Source: Verrucomicrobia subdivision 6 bacterium (lineage in GTDB: Bacteria > Verrucomicrobiota > Verrucomicrobiia > Methylacidiphilales > Verrucolacustridaceae). From it: a stretch of DNA of 5,872 nt. The notes beneath the pieces are model-generated. The model did not search any database and was not told the origin of the DNA. It worked only from the letters and a program-made list of their open reading frames with translations. Below, piece after piece: positions 1 through 5,120 of this stretch. Within the stretch, counting starts at the first letter, position 1. Every line of letters starts with the position of its first letter. The position numbers were made by a program, and so were the translations under genes. The DNA lies in contig CAMBGW010000066.1 of assembly GCA_945866245.1 (NCBI GenBank), forward strand, positions 1-5,872, read 5' to 3'.

Positions 1-47
1 AGAAACCCTATCACGGGTCGAGGATTTGGGGGAGGTGGAAATTCGGA

Positions 48-425
48 CTAGCGGCGAGACTTTTTCGATTCGGGGCGTGTGAATTTGGCCTGAAGAGAGA
101 TGTGGCGGGTTTCAGGGATGATGAATTTTTTGATTTCGATTTCGATCCACGGGGAGGGGAAGTGCTGGAAGGTGGCCGCGGCGAGATCGGAGGCAAGGGT
201 TTCGATCAGTTTACGCTCTTTGGCTTGAGCGGTTTTTCGGAGGAGCTGGCTGAGGTTGAAGTAGTTGAGGGTGTGTTGGATGTTGTCGGTTTGAGCGGCT
301 TTTTTCAGATTGGGGACGGGAACAGTGACGGTGCAGATTAGTTTTTGGGGTTGGGCTCGCTCCTCTTGAGGAACACCGATGTGGCAGAGGAGTTCAAGGT
401 CGACCAAGGAGAGAGTCGGAGTCAT
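48..425 (-). CDS. folB: Dihydroneopterin aldolase (FolB)
   Basis: A 125-residue protein, the normal length for FolB. The family converts 7,8-dihydroneopterin to 6-hydroxymethyl-dihydropterin plus glycolaldehyde in cytosolic folate synthesis, as a homo-oligomer. Family landmarks are in order and collinear with the E. coli enzyme as I remember it: 'GVPQEERAQPQKL' (residues 17-29, acidic Glu22 region), 'DNIQHTLNYFNL' (47-58, with the active-site-type Tyr55), 'LIETLA' (73-78, Glu75 being the pterin-binding glutamate) and 'IEIKK' ending at Lys100, the likely catalytic lysine. After Lys100 the usual Pro is replaced and the text reads FIIPETRH. The C-terminal tail is basic (KKSRR). The ATG lies inside the ccsA stop (ATGA, 4-nt overlap) and no Shine-Dalgarno is visible, so translation probably depends on coupling to ccsA. 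It is the last gene of the operon visible here. Family assignment is confident; activity is inferred. A related pterin enzyme of the same fold is the main alternative. Confidence 0.87.
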   Translation of the reverse strand: MTPTLSLVDLELLCHIGVPQEERAQPQKLICTVTVPVPNLKKAAQTDNIQHTLNYFNLSQLLRKTAQAKERKLIETLASDLAAATFQHFPSPWIEIEIKKFIIPETRHISLQAKFTRPESKKSRR

Positions 426-1975
426 GAGGGTCTGGGACGACGGATGATTGAGTAGATCAAAAATATAATTTCAATGAGCGCGAAAAGGCCGACATAGAGT
501 TGGCCACCGTTGCCGAAGCCGTAGCTGTGGAGGCCTTTGCCAAGGACAAAGTTGACTCCGTACCAAGCCATGAGGATGGTGAGGAAGGAGGCGATCGAGC
601 CAACGGCGAGGCCGTACCCGCCCCACCAACCGCCGAGGCGACCGTGGAGGAGAATGATGTAGGCCATGAGAGCGATGAGGGCCCACGTTTCCTTGGGATC
701 CCAGTCCCAGAAACGACCCCAAGAGTAGTTGGCCCAAACGCCGCCGAGGATGACTCCGACCGCCAAAAGAAAGACACCAATTTGCAGGCAGCGATAGAGG
801 TGCAGAAGCCAAGCATCGTCGAGGGAGGGTAAAGTTTTGGATCGGATGGAGCGGATAATAAGAAAGTGGGCCAGAGCGGTGGCGAGGGCGAAGGCTCCAT
901 AACTCAAAGTGATGGTGAGAACGTGGGTGGTGAGCCAGAAGTTACTGCGGAGTACGGGGACAAGGGGATTGAGGGAGGGATCGAGAACGGCGGGCTGAAG
1001 ATCGGATGCGATGAGCGAGAGAATGATGATGGGGGAGGCGGCCAAGAGATAGATCGAGGTGCGATGACGGATCGAGAAGATAACAGCGAAGAGGCCTGCC
1101 CCAAACGCGACCCATAAAATACTTTCGTACATGTTAGTGACAGGGGGGCGGCCTGAAATCCAAATGCGGATAGCGAAGCCCGCGATGAGAAGAAAAAGAC
1201 CGAGCCAAGCCAAAGCCGAGCCGAGGGAGAGAAGGGAAGAATCTTTTTTTCGACCAGCCGCAAGGAGAACGATGGAGGAGAGGAGCCATGTGATCCACGA
1301 AAGGCGAAAGGGATGAAACTTGAGGTAGGCAACTTCGAGTTGGATTTTCGATGGGGAGATTGAGGCACTTTTTTGTAGCTCTAGGAGTTGGGCTGGGGGA
1401 GTGGATGCCTTAGCTGGGGACCAAGGTGCATCTGCGGGCGAGGCGGCGGGTGGTGGAATCATGCGAAAGGCTTCCCCCGATACGAGTGAGGAGAAGAGGC
1501 GTAAACGAAGAGTCACAGTTTGGGCGGCGGCCGCGAGGTGAGGGATTTCGGTATGAGGACCAGCGACTCGAGCAACTTCGGCTTGGCGGGTAAGGTCGGC
1601 CAGTTGGGGCTGGGTGGCGAGGAGACGGGGGGGGAAGTGGCGGGTATCGGGGGCGAGATTTAAGGTTTTTCGAAGAGCGGGATCCTCGACGAGGATGATG
1701 GGTTCATTTTCCCATCCAGCGGGTTGAAGCCAGAGGGAGAGAATGAGTTGGCGCGAGCTGATTTTTCCAAGTTTGGAAACCGAAACGGATGTTCGGCCGG
1801 TAAGGGAAGCGGTCAGCTCTTGTGCAAAAGAGAGAAAGGGTTTGAGTCGGCCTCTGTGCTGAATGATGAGGGAGTCGTAGGCGGGGTTATTCTCGGCCAA
1901 GGAGACGGAGGTTTCGCCTTGGACGAAAAGAGGGCAGAAAGCCAAAGCGAGGAGGGGGAGTAAGGTGCGAATCAT
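422..1975 (-). CDS. ccsA: Cytochrome c biogenesis protein CcsA (System II haem handling/ligation)
   Basis: 517 residues from the chosen start. In the family, CcsA pairs with ResB/Ccs1 to move haem across the inner membrane and attach it to apocytochrome c CXXCH motifs. Visible: a signal peptide or anchor at residues 1-20 (MIRTLLPLLALAFCPLF); a periplasmic region at about 21-225 with 'HRGRLKPFLSFAQEL' (40-54), a motif typical of CcsA forms with an N-terminal extension; then about eight membrane segments from 227 to 510. Diagnostic motifs are 'GRPPVTNMYES' (275-285), a conserved His at 351 in 'WLTTHV', the tryptophan-rich WWD haem loop 'WGRFWDWDPKETW' (419-431) and 'GLHSYGF' (481-487) with haem-ligand-type His483. 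The open frame runs upstream to 2122, but that start would overlap resB by about 145 nt and bury the signal sequence. The ATG at 1975, 2 nt after the resB stop, is preferred. No clear Shine-Dalgarno, so translation is probably coupled. The stop overlaps the folB start. Confidence 0.93.
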   Translation of the reverse strand: MIRTLLPLLALAFCPLFVQGETSVSLAENNPAYDSLIIQHRGRLKPFLSFAQELTASLTGRTSVSVSKLGKISSRQLILSLWLQPAGWENEPIILVEDPALRKTLNLAPDTRHFPPRLLATQPQLADLTRQAEVARVAGPHTEIPHLAAAAQTVTLRLRLFSSLVSGEAFRMIPPPAASPADAPWSPAKASTPPAQLLELQKSASISPSKIQLEVAYLKFHPFRLSWITWLLSSIVLLAAGRKKDSSLLSLGSALAWLGLFLLIAGFAIRIWISGRPPVTNMYESILWVAFGAGLFAVIFSIRHRTSIYLLAASPIIILSLIASDLQPAVLDPSLNPLVPVLRSNFWLTTHVLTITLSYGAFALATALAHFLIIRSIRSKTLPSLDDAWLLHLYRCLQIGVFLLAVGVILGGVWANYSWGRFWDWDPKETWALIALMAYIILLHGRLGGWWGGYGLAVGSIASFLTILMAWYGVNFVLGKGLHSYGFGNGGQLYVGLFALIEIIFLIYSIIRRPRPS

Positions 1976-1977
1976 TT

Positions 1978-3804
1978 TTAGGTTCGGGGGGTTGTTTCGC
2001 GACGAAGATAGAACATGGAAAAAATGCCTGCGACCATGAGAAGAGAGCCGCTCCATTTCAAGAGCCACCCTGGGTCGTGAAGGACTTGGAGGGTGGTGCG
2101 GTTGAGGTTTTGTGGATCCCACCCGGCTTGGGAAAATTTATAGGAAAGGCCGGTGATTTGGGGAAGAAGGCCTGGGGGATAGGTGGCGGGCTGATTCATT
2201 TCCAGTTGAGCGGGTACTTCGACCTTCTTTTGATCGTCGTTGAAAGTGACGGTAGCGAGGAAGTTGGCGGGCTCATCGGTACCGGGGTCGCGGGGAACTT
2301 CGAAAGAGTCGAGCCGGATGGAAAAGGGCAAGTTTTGTAATTCGAGGCCAAAGCCGATACGGGAAGTGGCGTCTGGGGTGGTGAGAACGGCAGAGGTTCC
2401 AGAGGCAATCCAGCGGGCGGGGCCTGTGGTCCCATCGCGTGAGCGAAGGTGGGCGTGGAGGGCGGGACGAGTGGCGGTGGGGTCGGGAGTGGGGGAGGAG
2501 AGGGGCGTAGTGAGAGTTTCAAGGCGGGCATTTTTTTCCGCTGCGGTCCAGCGGACGGACCATCCTTTCCAACCGGGGGAGAAGTCTTGGCCAAGGTGAA
2601 TGGTTCCACGGGTGGGGGGAGAGGAGGGGGAGGTGCCGAGAAAAAGAAGAGAGTCTGGGGTAGGTCCTGGAGAGAGGGTGAGGCGAGCGGGAGTGGTATC
2701 GGGCAAAGAGCCTTCGAGCATCACCAAAATCGCGGGGTTGATGGGTTGATCTCCATCGGAGGTAGGTTGGCCGCCTTGGAGAACCATGTTGGGCCAGTAG
2801 CGGGCGACGAGAATTTTTGCTCCAGAGAAGTCATCGAGAGTTCGGTTGAGAAGATCGGTGAGTCGATAAATTTCTCCAGAACCGTCGGGCCGAAGGATTT
2901 CGACTTCTAAGGGATCTTCCGATTTTCGTGAACCCAGAAAGAAGCGAAAGCCGCTGGGATTACCGGTGGTGTTGTGAAGGATGGGTTGGGAGGGGTCGCG
3001 GGCGAGGACCATTTGGGTTTCTCGGTAGGTGGGAGTGGTGGTGGGCCGGGAAGCGGTGGGTAATTTGGGGAGAAATTCAACATCGGCTTGCGGACCCAGA
3101 TTCGCGCGGGAATCGGAGGGGGAGTTGAGGATGAGGGCTATACGGATCGGTTCGGAGCCGAACGGTCCGGTGAATTCGAGAGTGATTCCCGGGTTGGAAG
3201 AGGAAGAGTCTGGGGAAAGGATGGTTTGCTCGGTTGAGCGGGCGGTGTAGCCGTCGATGACCAGTTGTACGTCGGATCCTGGAAGGGGAAGGAGGCGAGG
3301 GCGATCGGGGCGCGGGGTGCGAACTTCGGGGTCAAACGGGGTGGAGAAAAGTTGGCCTGTGGCGGGGCTTTCGACGGTCAGGCGGGGGCGATCGAGAAGT
3401 ACTTGGGTTGCAGGAGGGGCGCCACGAGAAAGGTCGAGTGAGCCCTCGAATCCGCGGGCGCGACCAATTAAAGCTCCACCCAAAAGAATAATGATGCCTG
3501 CGTGGGTGATGACGAAACCGGTGTGGTGCCGTTGCCAAGGCCAGCGAGTTGCGGCGGAGCAGATAAGATTGAGACAAAGGAGAACAAGCCAAAGGTTGAA
3601 CCATGGGGAGCCATAGACGTAGGCGCGGGCGACGCGGGAGCTGAATCCGGACTCGAGAAAGGTAGCGGCAACGCAAACCCCGGTGAGGGTAATGAGGAGA
3701 AGCATAGCCAAATGGATCGAGCCGAGTGCGTGGACGGCTCGCCAAACAGTGGAGTGGCTACGTCGGGATTGGATCTTCTCCTCACGAGATTCGGACAGTG
3801 ACAT
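1978..3804 (-). CDS. resB: Cytochrome c biogenesis protein ResB/Ccs1-like
   Basis: A 608-residue membrane protein, the expected partner of CcsA in System II cytochrome c maturation. Visible: a charged cytoplasmic N-terminus (1-22); TM1 at about 26-47, where 'HALGSIHLAMLLL' fits the ResB N-terminal signature; TM2 at about 67-84; TM3 at about 95-114 within 'RHHTGFVITHAGIIILLGG' (with His93, His94 and His101); a very long, mostly polar extracytoplasmic region at about 115-575; and a final TM at about 580-600 after 'LHDPGW', the family's closing motif. In known ResB proteins membrane histidines help hold haem and the soluble domain contacts apocytochrome. The ATG at 3804 has 'gaagg' directly before it, too close to be an ideal Shine-Dalgarno, so the start is likely but not certain. 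It is the first gene of the three-gene operon and ends 2 nt before ccsA. It is longer than Bacillus ResB, mainly in the soluble domain. The family call rests on the N- and C-terminal membrane motifs and the CcsA neighbour; the central domain is poorly conserved. Confidence 0.88.
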   Translation of the reverse strand: MSLSESREEKIQSRRSHSTVWRAVHALGSIHLAMLLLITLTGVCVAATFLESGFSSRVARAYVYGSPWFNLWLVLLCLNLICSAATRWPWQRHHTGFVITHAGIIILLGGALIGRARGFEGSLDLSRGAPPATQVLLDRPRLTVESPATGQLFSTPFDPEVRTPRPDRPRLLPLPGSDVQLVIDGYTARSTEQTILSPDSSSSNPGITLEFTGPFGSEPIRIALILNSPSDSRANLGPQADVEFLPKLPTASRPTTTPTYRETQMVLARDPSQPILHNTTGNPSGFRFFLGSRKSEDPLEVEILRPDGSGEIYRLTDLLNRTLDDFSGAKILVARYWPNMVLQGGQPTSDGDQPINPAILVMLEGSLPDTTPARLTLSPGPTPDSLLFLGTSPSSPPTRGTIHLGQDFSPGWKGWSVRWTAAEKNARLETLTTPLSSPTPDPTATRPALHAHLRSRDGTTGPARWIASGTSAVLTTPDATSRIGFGLELQNLPFSIRLDSFEVPRDPGTDEPANFLATVTFNDDQKKVEVPAQLEMNQPATYPPGLLPQITGLSYKFSQAGWDPQNLNRTTLQVLHDPGWLLKWSGSLLMVAGIFSMFYLRRETTPRT

Positions 3805-3932
3805 CCTTCGAGAATAGAGGGAACTGGGGGAAGAACAAGGGGGGCTACTTTGCGCACAGGTTATTCCCTGAGTTGGCGGTTGTAAGTGGGTAAGGAGTGG
3901 TCGATTGAAGGCTCGGAGAGGAGGATTTTAGG
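3805..3932. promoter_or_regulatory. Divergent intergenic region between resB operon and WG-repeat gene
   Basis: This 128-bp spacer must hold the promoters for both the leftward resB-ccsA-folB operon and the rightward WG-repeat gene, because both start here and diverge. I could not find a convincing -35/-10 pair on either strand. The best leftward candidate reads TTGTTC, 16 nt, TATTCT just before the resB ATG, but it matches consensus poorly and would give an almost leaderless transcript. No operator-like palindrome stood out. Confidence 0.4.
3915..3924 (+). promoter_or_regulatory. Strong Shine-Dalgarno for the WG-repeat gene
   Basis: The purine run ggagaggagg contains AGGAGG (3919-3924), ending 8 nt before the GTG at 3933. 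This is near-ideal spacing and decides the start: a GTG, not an ATG, directly followed by a signal-peptide-like sequence. It contrasts with the other genes in the window, none of which has a clear, well-placed Shine-Dalgarno. Confidence 0.75.
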
Positions 3933-4709
3933 GTGAAGATTTTCCTCATTCTGTTTCTTGGGTTGTTATCTGGGGGGTGGAGTGGGGAGATGGGGCAACC
4001 GGTACGAGTGGGGAAAAAGTTTGGATATGGGGATGGGGCGGGTGGGTTTTTAGTTGAGCCGAGGTGGGATTGGGCGTGGCCTTTGACGGAGGGAAGGGCG
4101 GGGGTCAGAGAGGGGCGGAACTGGTATCTGGTGGATGAGGCATTTCGAAGAGTGGGGGCGAAGAGATATGATTGGGTCGGGCCTTTTTATGGAGGTTTGG
4201 CTCCCGCCCGAGATGGAAAGCTTTGGGGATTGATCGATCGAAAAGGAGAGTGGGTGGTGAAGCCTTATTTTTCCGATGTACGGCCATTTCGGGGAGGTGT
4301 AGCGGCGGTACAGTTGGGTGGGCAACCCGGCTTGGTCGATAAAACCGACTATTTCGAGGGAATCGCAGGGATGGAGTTGGCTTCTCCCGTAGGGGATCGG
4401 ATGGCCCCGGCTGGGGTTGGGGGAAAGTGGGGATTAATCGATGGACGCGGAAATTTTGTGGTGGAGCCCAAATATCAGGAGTTGGGAGATGCAAGCGAGG
4501 GGCTGATTCCTGCCCGAATGGATACGGTGTGGGGCTATGTGGATTGCCAAGGGATTTGGAAAATTGAGCCACAGTTTCTGCGAGCGAAAAGTTTTTCTGG
4601 GGGTTGGGCGCGGGTGAGCTCGCAATCTGGTAAAGATGGGTGGGTCAATCCGGATGGGCGATTTGTGACTCGGCGACCCGAATCAATCGTCACGGCCGTT
4701 GCCCCGTAA
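3933..4709 (+). CDS. Exported WG-repeat (KWG) protein
   Basis: 258 residues from a GTG start behind a strong Shine-Dalgarno. Residues 1-18 (MKIFLILFLGLLSGGWSG) form a likely Sec signal peptide, so the protein is probably periplasmic, secreted or anchored. The rest is built of about six WG repeats of 32-38 residues, pattern 'kWGliDrkGn.VveP.Y....pF..GlA.Vr.dg'. Clearest copies: 96-128 (LWGLIDRKGEWVVKPYF), 165-197 (KWGLIDGRGNFVVEPKY) and 199-232 (VWGYVDCQGIWKIEPQF). Degenerate copies are at about 28-61, 62-95 and 131-163, with a truncated one at 235-245 (DGWVNPDGRFV). The family is known as a repeat fold in many bacteria, with no general function established; binding roles are often guessed. 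No catalytic residues are seen. It diverges from the cytochrome c operon, so a shared role is possible but unsupported. Codon choice is extremely G-rich, matching the plus-strand skew. Confidence 0.85.
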   Translation: MKIFLILFLGLLSGGWSGEMGQPVRVGKKFGYGDGAGGFLVEPRWDWAWPLTEGRAGVREGRNWYLVDEAFRRVGAKRYDWVGPFYGGLAPARDGKLWGLIDRKGEWVVKPYFSDVRPFRGGVAAVQLGGQPGLVDKTDYFEGIAGMELASPVGDRMAPAGVGGKWGLIDGRGNFVVEPKYQELGDASEGLIPARMDTVWGYVDCQGIWKIEPQFLRAKSFSGGWARVSSQSGKDGWVNPDGRFVTRRPESIVTAVAP

Positions 4710-4717
4710 AGGGGTAA
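4699..4717. terminator. Short hairpin across the WG-repeat stop codon
   Basis: TTGCCCC, loop gtaaa, GGGGTAA: a 7-bp stem with one G-T pair. The TAA stop codon lies in the loop. No real U-tract follows on either strand, so it is a weak terminator candidate. It could serve both directions if a minus-strand gene ever ended at 4719. A second hairpin sharing the TGCCCC core lies 15 nt to the right. Confidence 0.25.
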
Positions 4718-4718
4718 G

Positions 4719-4856
4719 TTAAAGAGCGATGGTTTGCCCCTGTCGGGCAAATGCGGCTGGGAGGCCGGACTTCTGAGCGAGGTTTTGAAAATCTTTTTCC
4801 ATTTTTGCGAGGGTGGAGTCGGAGTGGGTGGGGTCAAAGTGGATCGGGTCTCTAGC
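4719..4856 (-). pseudogene. Possible 3' remnant of a minus-strand gene, or a tiny ORF
   Basis: The minus strand is open for 45 codons from just after a TAG (4857-4859) to a TAA at 4719-4721, ending MEKDFQNLAQKSGLPAAFARQGQTIAL if read from the ATG at 4802. The peptide looks protein-like: a mixed amphipathic composition, unlike the Pro/Ser/Arg-rich antisense frames elsewhere in the window. Its codons show the same C-rich minus-strand usage as folB-ccsA-resB. There is no start with a Shine-Dalgarno, no recognisable domain, and the frame upstream of the TAG does not continue sensibly. I infer a decayed C-terminal fragment whose 5' part is lost. A short functional ORF or chance are real alternatives. 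Confidence 0.25.
4733..4751. repeat. Perfect 7-bp inverted repeat (hairpin)
   Basis: TTTGCCC, loop ctgtc, GGGCAAA is a perfect 7-bp stem with a 5-nt loop, 24 nt after the WG-repeat stop codon. It has the shape of a Rho-independent terminator stem but lacks a U-tract on both strands. It may act as an RNA 3'-end stabiliser or part of a tandem terminator with the hairpin at 4699-4717. It also lies within the possible minus-strand remnant. Confidence 0.4.
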
Positions 4857-4968
4857 CTAAAAGGTGAAGGATCGGTCCGAGTCGCTGCGGTCGTTGCAGT
4901 TTTTCTGATCCGATTGATTAAGCGAAAAACGAATTGGGCGCAGGCAATGGGTAGGCAACGGATAGGTT

Positions 4969-4988
4969 CAGACCATTCACAGGGTCTG
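4969..4988. repeat. Small inverted repeat in the spacer
   Basis: CAGACC, loop attcacag, GGTCTG is a perfect 6-bp stem. It partly overlaps an alternative 5-bp pairing (ACAGG at 4979-4983 with CCTGT further right), so the two would exclude each other. It lies upstream of the promoter at 5032-5060 and so would not be in the dehydrogenase transcript. No function is evident and it may be chance. Confidence 0.2.
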
Positions 4989-5031
4989 CTAGTCCTGTCC
5001 ATTGTGGGAATTGCCGCTCTTAAGATGACGG

Positions 5032-5060
5032 TTGTCAACGCGCGGGATTGCTATTAAAAT
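5032..5060 (+). promoter_or_regulatory. Sigma70-type promoter for the D-2-hydroxyacid dehydrogenase gene
   Basis: A -35 TTGTCA (5032-5037; 5 of 6 to TTGACA) and a -10 TAAAAT (5055-5060; 5 of 6 to TATAAT) are separated by exactly 17 nt. They sit at the start of an AT-rich stretch. Transcription would begin near 5067, giving a leader of about 54 nt before the ATG at 5121. The -35 lies in a small palindrome, GTTGTCAAC (5031-5039), which could be an operator or chance. Confidence 0.55.
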
Positions 5061-5120
5061 ATATAAATTAGATTAATTAGTCATCGTGCTCACTAGGCTC
5101 ATTTTCAAGCTACCTATTTT

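Larger units (their letters stand above)
4710..5120. other. 411-bp spacer without a confident gene
   Basis: The open frames here lack supporting start signals or recognisable domains. A plus-strand frame from a TTG at 4734 to 5057 has no Shine-Dalgarno and low-complexity content, and I reject it. What the stretch does hold is listed separately: a hairpin at 4733-4751, a possible minus-strand gene remnant at 4719-4856, a small hairpin at 4969-4988, and a promoter at 5032-5060. Base composition changes along it, from G-rich on the left to AT-rich after about 5050. No tRNA, rRNA, transposase or CRISPR repeats were recognised. Confidence 0.6.

Noticed and set aside
1..47. Possible GTG start of another minus-strand gene after folB (GTG at 15-17)
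   Set aside because: Only about five codons are visible before the window edge and there is no Shine-Dalgarno; it cannot be supported.
500..832. Plus-strand open frame of 110 codons opposite ccsA
   Set aside because: It lies antisense to a confidently identified gene, has no Shine-Dalgarno, and its Glu/Gly/Val/Ala-rich content is what G-skewed antisense DNA yields.
2196..3745. Several long minus- and plus-strand frames within resB (for example 2196-2609, 2449-2910, 3332-3745)
   Set aside because: They are Pro/Ser/Arg- or Gly/Arg-rich translations in alternative frames of resB, explained by compositional skew suppressing stop codons.
4105..4572. 155-codon minus-strand frame opposite the WG-repeat gene
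   Set aside because: It is Pro/His/Ser/Arg-rich antisense text; the plus strand has a signal peptide, repeats and a strong Shine-Dalgarno.
4950..5010. tRNA-like or small RNA signal around the GGTTCAGACC string
   Set aside because: It resembles a T-loop only superficially; no acceptor, D or anticodon arms can be assembled around it.
4535..5038. 167-codon minus-strand frame spanning the spacer and the 3' end of the WG-repeat gene
   Set aside because: Half is antisense to a real gene, the rest is Thr/Arg/Pro-rich without a domain, and it competes with a more protein-like frame at 4719-4856.
4734..5057. 107-codon plus-strand frame from a TTG
   Set aside because: No Shine-Dalgarno, a start inside a hairpin, Gly/Val-rich skew-like content and no recognisable domain. 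It also runs through the predicted -35 element and ends just at the -10.
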